Assembly: GCA_002633025.1 (NCBI GenBank)
Contig: NMRB01001095.1
Location: 136,231-200,230, forward strand
DNA length: 64,000 nt
Direction of reading: 5' to 3'
Origin: Notospermus geniculatus
Lineage: Eukaryota; Nemertea; Pilidiophora; Heteronemertea; Lineidae
Below are positions 1 to 11,280 of this stretch, in pieces. The notes under the pieces were generated by a model. That model made no database searches, was not told the origin of the DNA, and saw nothing but the letters and a program-made list of their open reading frames with translations. Each line of letters begins with the position of its first letter. The first letter of the stretch is position 1. The translations under genes and the position numbers were made by a program.

Positions 1-740
1 GAACGGAGCATGCGCATTGGGCCTATGTTGGTTCCAGCATTTGCCGCTCCAGTCCTGCGGCGCTAGTGTCCGTTCCACAACAATACGGCCGCTTTGTCGG
101 TGTAGCTTCGATGTGGAGATCATCAAAATAAAGCACAACGTGTTGGTAAACCTCTGTGAACCATGGGAAGTGAGACGTTTTGGGTGATTTCAGGTTTTTT
201 GGCAGGAGTTTGTGAATAGTCTTACCATTGGAAGGAAGCCACGTGCGTTTGTTGATAGACTAACTTAAAAAGGACCACGGTATTGCCACTTTCTGTCGAC
301 AGCCGGCGCCACCAGTACTATTCTCTAATACTGTAGTTAAGCCTTTCGCCCCAGTGTTGGAGAATGTATGATTACAATACAATGCACGTAGCATAGGTTG
401 ATAGCGGTAGTTTACCAAGTCGTCAATAGATGTCTCCCTTAACGCGGGTAGGTGTAACGCAGGATTGGGAAGCAATACTTTGGTCCTTTAGTCGGCCAAT
501 CAGAACTTAGAAGTCCCAATGTCATCATTATAGAGGTCAATTTCCTCAAGTTCAGACCCTTTCCCTATGAAAAGGGTAAGAGATGGCCCAGATCTGACAG
601 CAGATTCGTATTTACATTTTCTGAGATCTGATGATTAAAAGCAACCCCGTTTAAATCCGACCAAAAATAACCGTTTGGACCCTTTCCCCTGAGGGTAACT
701 CTTCCATTTTGGACCCTTCATTGTGGTTATTCACTGGTTA
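1..740. other. Unassigned sequence at window start
   Basis: No recognised exon, RNA or repeat. The first 130 bases are somewhat richer in CpG than the following sequence, which would fit a promoter or 5' UTR, but there is no TATA box or conserved motif to support this. Confidence 0.3.
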
Positions 741-744
741 CTGA

Positions 745-860
745 CACAGCCCATCATTTTATAGCTGGGTCTTCATTTTATACTTGTGGGGGTCTTCGTT
801 TTATAGTTGGGTCTTCGTTTTATAGTAGTGGGGATCATCGTTTTATAGTTGGGTGTTCAT
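745..860. repeat. Minisatellite, left half (CTTCGTTTTATAGT units)
   Basis: About five imperfect copies of a unit built on GGGTCTTCGTTTTATAGT, of alternating length. The same unit resumes at 1760 after an about 900-bp interspersed repeat, so the array was probably split by an insertion. Confidence 0.8.
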
Positions 861-1756
861 TAGCTCACTCGTGAGCTTTTACCATCCTGCGGTGTCCGTC
901 GTCGTCCGTCGTCCGTTAGCAGGGCATGTTTTGTAACCGCTGGAGCTATTGATCTGAAACTTGGTACATATATACCCCTAGGTCAGATGACCTATGACAC
1001 CAAGTTTCGGTCCGATTCGATTCTTGGCTTGGCCTCCAGGTGGCCAAAACCAAAAACACAAAAAGTGCAGTAACTCCTGAACTAATGACTGGATCGTCTC
1101 CAAATTTTATCATAGGTGTATCTAATTAGGATACATAACATATATAACGGGTTTTTGATTTGACCTACTTTTCAAGGTCACAGAGGTCAAAGTTCTACAA
1201 AAGTGACGAACCTGCCACAGGTCCTCATTATTTCACCGAGCATCTTCATATCTAGCATAAACATGTATTGGAGGGGTACCTTCAAAACTACCGAGTTTCG
1301 ATCCGATCAGACATCCAATATGGCCGCCAGGTGGCGTAACCTGAAAATCGACCAAGTGCTCTAACTCAGGAACGGCTTGACCCAGAGTTCTCGAACTTGA
1401 TATTTACCTCTCTCTAGGTGACCTTTACAAGCACGTCAAATTTCGGCCTGATTAAACTTCCAATATGGCCGCCAGGTGGCGTAACCCGATAATCATGAAA
1501 TGTGCTATAACTCAGGAACGACTTGACCCAGAGCTCTCAAATGTGCTATGTGGCTCCCTCTAGATAACCTTTATGTGCATGTGAAGTTTTGGCCCGATCG
1601 AACATCCAATATGGCCGCCAGGTGGCATAACCCAACAATCATTGAAGTCCTGCAACTTGGGAATGACCTGACCCAGATTGCTCATAACTGACATGTACCT
1701 CTCTCTGTCATTACACTGTTATGTCCAAACGAGAAAGCACATGGTCCATGGACCGT
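861..1756 (+). repeat. Interspersed 1-kb repeat, copy A (CTCF-like core motifs)
   Basis: Begins at the palindromic TAGCTCACTCGTGAGC and ends near the palindrome GGTCCATGGACC (1743-1754). It shares long stretches with 57301-58370 in the same orientation. Inside are sub-repeats of about 150 bp, each with CCGCCAGGTGGCGT or a variant (1033, 1324, 1469, 1615), and a direct repeat of AGGTCA spaced by 3 (1175 and 1184). No coding capacity seen; a non-autonomous mobile element is likely. Confidence 0.85.
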
Positions 1757-1759
1757 TTC

Positions 1760-1945
1760 ATTTTATAGATGTGGGATCTTCGTTTTATAGTTGGGATCTT
1801 CGTTTTGTAGTTGGGTCTTCGTTTTATAGATGTGGGAATCTTCGTTTTATAGTTGGGTCTTCGTTTTATAGTAGTGGGGATCTTCGTTTTATAGTTGGAT
1901 CTTCGTTTTATAGATGTGGGGAACTTCGTTTTATACTACAGGGTC
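1760..1945. repeat. Minisatellite, right half (CTTCGTTTTATAGT units)
   Basis: About eight imperfect units of the array seen at 745-860, some with AGATGTGGG and some with AGTAGTGGGG between the cores. An open frame through it is a by-product of the repeat. Confidence 0.85.
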
Positions 1946-2049
1946 TTCCATCTTCAATCTTCAGTCTTCGGTTTGTAGACACCCTGTTTGGTATCGCTGT
2001 TAAGGTTCCCATCAATGTCCCACTGGGTGTATTTCAAAACTCTCGTAAT

Positions 2050-3460
2050 GGTGTCGGATGGAAATGACAAAATCAAGGTACCATTACTTTCACTGTGGAT
2101 GTGATGTGATTTCAGGTTGATTTAGTTAGGGCAGGAGGACCCCTCCTTATGACACTAGAAACCCGCTGTCAGAATTAACCCCTTTTCGTCTGAGAGTAAC
2201 TTTAATAGTTTTGGTGTCGGATTGTGACAAAAATCAAAATCTCAGCTTTCTTGGATTTGAATCATTATTTCATCAAAGTTACATTAGTTATTTCTTTCAT
2301 TGAACCACAGTCAGACACCCAAGTGGCATATCTATGTCAGGCATGAAAAAAAATATTTTCAGGTTAACCCACTGTCTCTCTGGGGTCTGAGATGTTTTGG
2401 TGTCGGATGGAATCAGTTTTGGTGTCGGATGAAATCATCACATGTCATGAGACTAAACTATTTTTTCACATTTTGATGGGTTATTTCTTCAGGGGACCAT
2501 CAGATATGACTTCTCTGTTGTTCATCTTTCAGTATTTAGATGATAATATGTTTTTGACAACATTTGTGAAAATGTCCATCCGACACCAAAACCATCCATC
2601 CGACACCAAAACCCATCTATCCTAGAGAAGCCCAAATTTTGATAAATGGAAGTCAAAACACCCTCAACAGTTCAAACTGACAAGTACAAGTAAAAAATAA
2701 CAATAAACAAGAAAATGAACAAAATATGAAATGGCTATTCCAGCCATGGTAGCTAGCTAGGCCGAATGATACACGTAGGGATGGAATGTTTGCAACATGT
2801 GAACTCTGTCATAGTCTAGGAGATCCTACAAGAAATATTTCTTGAATTCCTGATTGATCTGGGCAAAACAAAAAGAATCCATCACGACGGTGTTCATGTT
2901 TTCAGCCAAATGTTTTGATGTCGGATGGAATTTATCGTTTTGGTGTCGGATGGAGACTTTTTGCCTGGTAATATCTGACAGTGAAGGAATCAAATAATAC
3001 TTTTTTCAGCCTTTGGCTAATCTTTTGCATAAAAACTGATAGCTGATTAGGATCTTCCATCTTAGTAAGTTGTATCTGTATTTTGAGAAAACTTTTAATG
3101 ACCGAGAATTGTTATTTCCATGTACCCTGTATAAATTATGCTAATTATATCTGAACTTGGAAGAATTTTTTTGCCAATTGAGAGCTGATTTTTTTCTCAA
3201 ACACTTTAACCACAAGTTTGAGTGATTATAGTTTTTTTACACCCAAGTAATTTTTTTGGGTGAATTTTTATAAAATGTCCATCTGACACCGAAACTCCTG
3301 ATTAATTTCCCCGGTTTTGGTGAGAAAATGCCCTATAAAATCAACATGGAACAAAATATCAACAAAATTCAAAGTGTTTCTGAAAGGGTAGACATGTCCA
3401 TATAAGTGAATGTATAAAGATTGCTTAAAACATGTATTTGAAATTTTGGTATCGGGTGAG
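2050..3460. repeat. Cluster of the 16-bp motif TTTTGGTGTCGGATGG in both orientations
   Basis: Forward copies or variants at 2050 (partial), 2209, 2395, 2417, 2913, 2938 and 3444; reverse copies at 2576, 2596 and 3279. Three sets are close pairs with starts 20-25 bases apart, and the pair at 2395/2417 faces the inverted pair at 2576/2596. This looks like subterminal binding sites of DNA transposons. Another copy is at 38150. No other gene or repeat recognised in this stretch. Confidence 0.7.
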
Positions 3461-3924
3461 ACGACTTTTGAAATACACCCCACTGCAAACAGTTCACATC
3501 ACAGAAACACTTCGGCGTGGTACGCCTACCCGCCACATATGCAGTGAAAGTGGCGGTCTTCAAATTGACTGCTAAGTCAATTTCAACTCTAGTTCATCAT
3601 AATCTCACATAAGAGAATTCTATAACCGATGGATTCAAAGCTACTAATGGAAGCAGTATGAGATGATTTAAAAGCATGCCAATAGCATAGGACACTTGAG
3701 CCCCCATGAGGATGTTAACCAGATCTTGGCACTCCCCCCAGCTACCTGGGGTTCCAGGGTCGCAAAATCCATCACCATGACTACAGAGGGGGATGAAAGG
3801 AATGGTCTTGTCTGCTGCTGGGGTCATGAAGAAAACGAAATGTGGGGTATCTTCTTCGCTATTGCAACCTGTCTGGGTCGCTATTGGCTGTACGTACTGC
3901 TCGGAATGGATCTCCAACATACAT

Positions 3925-4045
3925 GTAGAGCAAGTAAAGTCGTCTCCGAATTTTGCAAATTTCGCCCCCAACCGGGGTCTTCCTCAACCGGACTCCGGTT
4001 GGGGTCGTACAATGTAAATTTACAAAATTCAGAGACGACTTGACT
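3925..4045. repeat. Foldback element
   Basis: Arms AAGTCGTCTC-GAATTTTG (from 3948) and CAAAATTCAGAGACGACTT (from 4023) are inverted copies, around a shorter inverted ACCGG-rich centre (3970-4004). Non-coding MITE-like structure. Confidence 0.7.
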
Positions 4046-4509
4046 TGTACTATCGCTCGAAATGGATCCATAAAATTTTTCTGGTGCACCCTGTAAGGTG
4101 TACAAATCTGAAAATCTTCGTTCTATCTAACACCAAAAACATGAAAATATTTTAAAGTGATTATTAAACAAATGCCGTTTTTTATCATCAATAAAACACG
4201 TGAAACACTGACACGATAGAGAAGATTCGTGCTTCTCGACTGTTGTTGGCAAAGCCAAGACGAAACAGGAAAATGCAATTTTCTTGTCATAGGTCCAATC
4301 GTCTTCGACGTTACCATGACTACATCTTTGTTATGCCTCTCCTGGGGTTTGAGAAACTACTTGCCAAATGTTACAATGGGGTTTTTCAGTGAATGTTTAT
4401 TGCTTGTGGCGGGGATGTGCTTCCCTGACATTTACCTTTTTTTGCTTTGAAGATGTCACAGATGGTTGTAAAAAATATTTTTATGGTTTTACGTTGTGAT
4501 TGTGCATTC

Positions 4510-4785
4510 GGACTCGTTTCCACCAGCATATGGCATCGGGGTCGGCATTTGAATCACTTCGATGTTGAGTCCATTGAGTGTCAGGTTTCAACCGCAGTTT
4601 CGCATCCTCCCACAGCAGGGCTTTGGTCTCGTTCCTCTACATACACTCTATGTGAGTGGATGAAGAGGAGCGAGGTAAAAACTCCTGCTGTGGGAGGGTG
4701 AGCGTCGAACTGCGGTGGAAGCGGGCAGTGGACTCAATATGGAAGTGATTCGAACGCCAACGCCATATGCTGGTGGATTCGAGCC
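4510..4785. repeat. Long inverted repeat (MITE-like), about 275 bp
   Basis: The left arm contains CCACCAGCATATGGC and TTGAGTCCATTGAGTG; the right arm carries their inverted forms GCCATATGCTGGTGG and GTGGACTCAATA. The centre has the inverted pair CCTCCCACAGCAGGG / CCTGCTGTGGGAGGG. The central module recurs at 36632-36737. Confidence 0.8.
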
Positions 4786-4790
4786 CTTAC

Positions 4791-5056
4791 CAGGGTTTCC
4801 GCCAGGAAATATTGTGAGGGGGGGTGCCTAGGCCCGCAAAGCGGGCCCGGGGGGAGCTCGCGGGGGGTGTCCCCCTCGACCAAAAAAATTTTGCGATTTT
4901 GAACCTTATGCCATTATTTGCACATGCATCACACTTGGTAAAAAACTGGAACTTTAAATCACTACTCTGCAAAGTTGGGGGGGGGGGGCTCAGCCCCCCT
5001 TGATGAACTTGAGGAGGGGCCTGAGCCCCCCGGCCCCCCCTCTGGCGGAAACCCTG
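4791..5056. repeat. G/C-run foldback element, copy 1
   Basis: Terminal inverted repeats CAGGGTTTCCGCCAGG and CTGGCGGAAACCCTG. Long G and C runs lie just inside the ends. The same end sequence, shortened, bounds 46099-46235. Confidence 0.8.
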
Positions 5057-5089
5057 CTTACTTGGGAAATTATGGAGAATCAGTATAAT

Positions 5090-5216
5090 GCTCAGAGAAA
5101 GCCTGCACTGTCAAAGAGTTGCCCTTTTCCCTTGCATCACATGCAGACTGGTCCATCTAGGATCAAACCAGAGGTGACAGATGACAATGTTTCCGTTGCA
5201 CCATCATTCGACATTT
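5090..5216 (-). repeat. SINE fragment, family A
   Basis: Diverged minus-strand copy: CACTGTCAAAGAGTTGCCC, ATCACATGCAGA, a B-box-like GATCAAACCAGAGG and a final GTTGCACCATC. The order matches the fuller copies at 44261, 54216 and 59273. Confidence 0.6.
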
Positions 5217-5219
5217 TCC

Positions 5220-6060
5220 GTGGACGTTTCTGGTATTGAATGCTCTAGCTCTGAAATGAAATGGAAATGGAAGTTCATGAAATGGTTCAGTCTAAATGTG
5301 AGGCTGTCCAGGAAAACCCGTCGGATGTCGCATTTGAGGAATTAATGGCCTTGGTGAACCCACACATTTGATTTCAATAGCTGAAATGTACCACATAACT
5401 GGTAAACAGTAGCAAGTCAATGCACAGGCAATCTGACAGCCCTTGTTGATCACTCAGCGACTTACGACCGGTTTTCCTAGACCGCCACACAAATGTTGGG
5501 ATCTTCAAGTGGCATAGGTGGGATGTGGGATAAATTTGTGGTCAGACGCTTTCATTTGGTGTAGTGACTAGGTTTTCTCTCAAGATGAAGGTTTCCTCCT
5601 CCATGTACATTTCATTACAATCTCCCAAGAGTGTTGTCTGGTCGTGTCGATTTCAATAAACTGTGTGTGGATTGAATATTTGGAACCAACCCAGTTAGTT
5701 TGCTAGATGCTATAATTACTCACAAATCAGATGGAGGATGCGAATATTGGCTGTTTATAGTCTGCGTTGCATCTCATGGGAGGCGATACGCCATTACCCT
5801 ACCAAATGCTATCGATCAGAGTTTATGAATCCCCTTTGGGATGGACGTTCCGAGTTTGAAGCATGCAAATGTCAGCGGTCATTTGACGTAATGGATGTTG
5901 CGTGATTGTAATGTTGACCAGTGATTGGTTTGGGGGCTCAGAAAGTTGATCATGTCAGTGTAATAACATCATGGAGCCAAATCCTTAAGGTGTAATGCAT
6001 TTATTGAAAAAAACGTTCGGTCGGGGTTGACCAAAATTTCATTGCTGTAATCTCTTCCAA
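5220..6060. other. Non-coding sequence without recognised features
   Basis: No exon, RNA gene or clear repeat structure seen. Confidence 0.4.
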
Positions 6061-6109
6061 TCTTCTCAGCTCCCTGAAAGTGAAAGTTTTCTTTTCTGGT
6101 AGAGTCATG

Positions 6110-6320
6110 GGTTCAGGTGCTGGCACTGGCAAAAAGGGGTGGGTCCAGGATTTCCGGAAGGTGGCATGTGGGGGATCGGGGAGGGGGGGTTGCTCCCCCA
6201 GGAAATTTTCAAATGAGGTGCCATCTATCCATTTCCAGGCATCTGAGGCACAAAAAACCATCACTCTACCACATAGGGGGGCACGTTCCCACTGCGCCCC
6301 CCCCAAATCTGCCAATGGAA
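6110..6320. repeat. G-rich dispersed repeat remnant
   Basis: Contains GGGTCCAGGATTTCCGG followed by G-runs and TTGCTCCCCCAGGAAATTTT, resembling the CAGGGGCGGATCCAGG ends at 52130 and the similar ends at 8010. Probably a degraded foldback element. Confidence 0.4.
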
Positions 6321-7005
6321 CTAGGTCTTTGCCTTTGTGCCATTTGTTGAGCGAGGCATAACCCTTTGTGGAAGGGGCTGAAGGCTTACATTGTACAACC
6401 TCAGATGAAATCCTGGTCAGCCACTCGCCTTTTTGAACTGTCTTTCATAACATCCTGCCTGACTGTACAACTAGCCTCCCCTGTACACCAACCACTGTCT
6501 CCCATCGCGTGCATAGCTTCTAGCTAGCGTCGCAAAATCAATACGGATAGAAATTACCATAGCTTTCCCTCTCATGGGGAGAGAATATGGAAAAGACCTC
6601 GATAATGAGGCCAGAGAAGCAAAGCTTTGGTCCAAAGCAAAAGAAAAATGACTTTTTTGTCAGGTTGAGCTGAAAGGCAGTCAGTTCCAGAGAAGCTTCA
6701 AAAGGACCGTCTTTTTGAAGGGTATTTTGGTGGAAGTGGAGCATATGAGCCAAAGCGTCTGAGTTTGAACTGGGCATTTGTCCCACAGAGTCTCCAAAAA
6801 TCAAGCAATCTGCCGTCAGATTTCTGTCATCTTGCATTCACCAGGTCTCAAATGTTTCTTCCATTCTACTGTCCTGTCATCCTGAGAGTTTCGGGTCATT
6901 TTTGTTTGCACCCCTCCCTCGGAACCAAGCACGAGAAGTGGAGCGGTTGTGAAGGCCCTGGGTCCGAGGATGCTGTCTTGTTGGTGATGGCATGGGGTCT
7001 TTGTA

Positions 7006-7254
7006 ATAGACCGTTCTCAAATTGACGTAAACGACAAAGATCTGCGCACGTCCGCTGAAATCTCAACCACAACCTCGATCTGAAACTGAATGACGTGACA
7101 CACAGAACCCCACGCCATGACAGTGACGTCGAAGACGTTGCGTCAGAGTCTACCATTGCTAAATCTTCGATGGCGTCAGTTTCAGTTTCAGCTCGAGGTT
7201 CTGGTTGAGATTTCGGCGGAAGTGTGCTGATCCGCGAATTCAAGAATCATCTAT
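7006..7254. repeat. Foldback MITE family M1, copy 1
   Basis: Ends in inverted ATAGACCGTTCTCAA / GAATCATCTAT. Internal landmarks shared with three other copies: GAAATCTCAACCACAACCTC, TGACGTGAC, CACAGAACCCCACG, and GAGATTTCGGCGGAAGTG near the right end. Confidence 0.85.
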
Positions 7255-8004
7255 ATCTAGATGTTTTTCTCCTACATTTATCACAAGTCTAGCAACATGT
7301 TTTGAAGACCAGTCATCGATCGATCGCCCGTAGGACTTCTGTCATGTTGTGCCAAACGTTCCACTCTCTTGTTACAGATGGTCTGAAATCCTGTTGTTAT
7401 CTACCGGTAAATGTTTATCACCTCCATGCATTGTGTGTTTGCCAACGTGAGCTGTAAAAACTGTTTCTCCCTTCCATCATCATTTCATCCCACATGACAT
7501 GACATGTGCTGCAACCGTGTCATTATCCTCTAGAGAAAATAATCGAGTCCTGATGGTGGAATCAACAATAGGGTGTGGGTGGATTGAACCATGATATGTT
7601 CTGGATGGTTGTCAGACTGTATGACAGGTTTTCAATACAGGGCTGAGATTTAATGTTACAATACCTTGTGAGATTCATGTAGATCTGTTGAAAGCAATCA
7701 TGACAACAAAAGACGTGGTTTCCTGACTGACTGTTGGTAGGGCCCACTTGCTATGCTAAATGACAGGTTCCGAATACAAAAGTGCTGAGATTATGTTGCA
7801 AAAGCTTGCAAGAGATATCTCCAATACGGAAAGCAATGATAACAAAAGGCGTGGGTCTGGTTGCTCTATGATGGTGCTGTTTATTTATTTATTTCATTAT
7901 GGCACCAGCACACCAACGGCACATTAAAGTTGCCAAGATATAGGCTACGCTACAGAAATACTGACAGCAGAGAAGGACAGGAATGGTGTGATGTAGCTCA
8001 GGTA

Positions 8005-8170
8005 CAGACGTGGATCCAGGGGGTGCACCCAGACCCCTCTTTTACAGATCTGTAAAATTGACCATGAAATTCTGAAATTTGGAGCAAATCATTGAAATTC
8101 ACCGCAGATTTCAATGTTTCTAGCAGAGTGCGTCCCCTCTTTTCCGAAAATCGTGGTTCAGCCCCTGAGG
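8005..8170. repeat. Short foldback element
   Basis: Ends resemble ACGTGGATCCAGGGGG and GTGGTTCAGCCCCTG. Non-coding; the terminal inverted repeats are imperfect. Confidence 0.45.
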
Positions 8171-8698
8171 TTAGAGTCTGATCCATGCTTCATGACATGA
8201 AGAACCTTTTATGGTCTTATTGTGCTGTGAAGAACCCTTAGGGTTTTCACAACTTCAAGAACCGTTATTTATAAGAGTGTGCTGGGAGAATGGGATAAGA
8301 CATGTGCCATCTTTGAAGTAGGCTCTACTTCTACATGTATGTGTGATGCCTGCAAGCATCAAACAGCTTCTTCCTGGTCCCAGGGTCCTCTCCTCTTAGT
8401 TCTATGCATGCTCGAAGTAATTCTCAGAATTCCATCAATGCAGCAATCCAGGTTTAGCAACTTGACATTTAACTGCGAAGGCTTTACTGTGATTCAAGAT
8501 CTGGATGGTTAACTTTTGTTAGAAAATTCTAGGTGAACGTTGCTCAGGATAAAAGCCTCCACACTACACACGATTGTCCAGATTGCGGCATGATTTTTGG
8601 AAGCCCTGATTATTTATAAGGAGCATGGTCGAAAAGAGCAAAGAATTTACTGCCGAAAGCAGCGTAGAACGCACTAGCATGTGGGGGCCTTGAAGAGG

Positions 8699-8911
8699 GC
8701 AGCACACCAAGCGATGTGATCGCAAGTGAGCAAAATCCACTGTTTACGCCAGTTGTGCATTGGACAACCAACGATGCATGGAATCTTCTCACCGGCGATA
8801 ATCACCCAATATCAAACGATATCAAAACGGATGTCGCCTAGTCTGCTGTGGCTGCATGGCGAGAAGATCGGTGCCAGTGGCAATAAGTGATATCGCCTGG
8901 TGTGCTGCTGG
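8699..8911. repeat. Foldback MITE family M2, copy 1
   Basis: Terminal inverted repeats GGCAGCACACCAAGCGATG and TATCGCCTGGTGTGCTGCTG. Inner blocks AGCAAAATCCACTGTTTACG and GCATGGAATCTTCTCACCGG recur in copies at 15292 and, inverted, at 47185. Confidence 0.85.
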
Positions 8912-9786
8912 CTTCAGGATCAATGATCAGCGTAGCTTGATATTTTGTATGTTCTGCGAAAGAGCAAGTTGGTATCCCAAATACCAGAGCAAAACAAAAA
9001 GGAAGCTTTGGCACAACATGGGGTAATATCAAACCAGCTGTACAACCAAACACGCTGGACATTGTTGAGAGCAATTATTGCACTTACATGTAACTTATAA
9101 AATCAGAATAACAATAACTACTCATCTACAGTCATATGAAGATGATTGTTTTTCCGCACATTCCAGTCACATGCTTTGATTACTGTTATTGTGAATCGTA
9201 TCACTCGCCACCGACGATTGACGTAATTCAGTGCTATTCAAAGCACGAGACTCGCATACTAACTCTTGGGTTTGAGTCAGCTGATTGATGTGTCTGGCTA
9301 TGTTGCTTCCAACGTCATGAATACATCGATTGGTTCTAGCAGTTTTGCCGCCTGCTTTTTCGGCCAAGTTGGACCTGAGTTAAACCCATCACTTCTACTT
9401 GTAACCAAACCTTTGCTGCTCTTCTGGCCGGGCCCGTCTTCGTGTTTTCAGGACCAGAAGCAAGTGGTTGCAGGGTAGTACACCAGTGGTAGGTTTTGCA
9501 CAACCGTTCAGTTATGCCAGTAAAAATTTTGGCAATAGGAATGGACGATCAGGCAAATCTTCTCTCCATGTATCGAACCCCTGCTGCACTCCTGGTCAGG
9601 TCCGTCTTTGTGTCTTCAAGACCAGAAGCAAGTGGAAGTGGTTGTGGGGGTACACCTAGTGGTACATCTACATGTACCGGTAGGCTCTGAGTACCACAAC
9701 AGTTCAATGATGCTGGTAAAAGTTTTGGTGATATAGGGGCTGGAACGAACTGTCAAGCACAATGGAGTGCCTTGGGAAATCTTAAT

Positions 9787-9900
9787 GAGTGTCAAAGAGA
9801 GTTGCCCTCTCTATCACATGAAGAATGGGTGTGACAGGGTGTTGAACCTAGAACCTCAGAGGTGACAGGTGCCAATGTTTCCACTGCACCGCTCTGACCA
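9787..9900 (-). repeat. SINE, family A (tRNA-derived)
   Basis: Minus-strand copy carrying GTCAAAGAGAGTTGCCCTCT, ATCACATGAAGAATGGG, B-box region TTGAACCTAGAACCTCAG and the head TTTCCACTGCACCGCTCTGA. Six fuller relatives occur in the window. Confidence 0.8.
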
Positions 9901-10334
9901 CCACTGTTTTCATCCACTGTCACGCTGCTGTAGCAAAAACTTGATCGGTCCTGACAGCACGAAAGAATCTTGTGGAAACGTGTCCCCGTGGTCGGTCCAT
10001 CTCATTACCCACTCTGGTGCCTCTGGAGAGTCATTTAACATGACCTCACGCTGACATCCAATCAATTTCCAATTATAGGGCGACCTTAATGTTGTATGTG
10101 GCTACTTCTCGCGGCTTTATTGACTGAATGAGGAAGGATCTCTTGGGGGAATAGTGGCCACGTTGACATTATGCTTGCGTATGTCATGAAGGACCAGGAT
10201 GTTGTACGAGTGATCGACATTTTGACGTCATTACTGACGACCATCTGTTCAAATTGATAACTGCCATTCAAACCGATACTTGTACCTCTTGATAGACTTG
10301 TTGGGATATGGATACTATTGGCAGTGCAAGCTGT

Positions 10335-10412
10335 AAAAAGGTTGTCAGGATGGCACAGCGGAAATATCCATGCCTACCACCAATATGGTCCTGGGTTCGA
10401 TCTCCGGTCATT
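10335..10412 (+). repeat. tRNA-like SINE head
   Basis: GGATGGCACAGCGGAAATAT (A-box like) followed 40 bases later by CTGGGTTCGATCTCCGG (B-box like). No complete cloverleaf, so this is a SINE head rather than a tRNA gene. Confidence 0.5.
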
Positions 10413-11204
10413 CTGGGTGCTGCATGTGGCAAACAGGGCAATATCTCCTCGTCATCTTGGGCTGTCTGCACCAATGAAGATTTATCTCACGTTAACTACA
10501 ACTTTTCCATTGTCACATCATGCAGTGCCAAACCTGAACAACTGAAAAACTGTGGCTCAACCTAAATACTTAGATACCATTACTCAATCTTGTCGCCCTT
10601 CTTCTTGGAGTTGAAAGTTCGTCATCACCAATGGCTGATGTGCCAATGCTGTACTAAAAACATGCCCAGATCTCGAAGCCTATGCTCTGTAGGCTATTTC
10701 TTTGAGAAATTGCTTTCCAAAGAGGAATACCGGTAAATGTGGCTTATTTCATCTCACATTGATAAGTGATCAGAATGACTCAATGATTAGAAAGAAGTCT
10801 CCGTAAAGGAATCTCCAGAGATGGAACTATTTTGAAGTAGGCTACCGATATTGGATCTCATTCCTTCTACTGTGAAAAAGTTGCATTGGGTTGGTGCTAT
10901 TTGTGTGTTCCCTCAAGGAAATGCTTTCATTCATCTGTCTTTGATGACGCCTGATTGGAAGAGCTGCATGGTGTGCCTTTGAAAGGTGCGGTGGAATTTG
11001 TCTTGAAATTGGATTTCCAGTTTGTTGTCCTGCCGTCTTTTTCTTGTTGGTGACGTGTACGGAATCCAAATTGGAAGAAAAATCCTTGCCTCCAGATGTG
11101 ACATTGAAACACCTTACAACAAATGGCAAACGTAAAAATTTTGAATCAAAAGCTGTGTGCCAAATATGGCGTTACTGGTTCCATAGACAAAATTGGGCGA
11201 ATTG

Positions 11205-11262
11205 TGACCCTCCATCACAAAACCAGTCATAAATCGGTCTGAGGTTGGCAGGTTGGAAGAGA
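11205..11262 (+). repeat. One end of foldback element family M3
   Basis: TGTGACCCTCCATCACAAAA then ATAAATCGGTCTGAGGTTGG, matching the inverted right end of the element at 55346-55663. Only one end is seen here, followed by a SINE. Confidence 0.7.
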
Positions 11263-11280
11263 GGCCAGTGAGGCATAGAG

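Noticed and set aside
260-475. 71-codon open frame on the minus strand
   Set aside because: Low-complexity free, but no recognised family, no fitting splice sites and no repeat match. It is short enough to occur by chance.
1678-2067. 129-codon open frame with GSSFY repeats on the plus strand
   Set aside because: Translation of the CTTCGTTTTATAGT minisatellite and the end of the 1-kb repeat.
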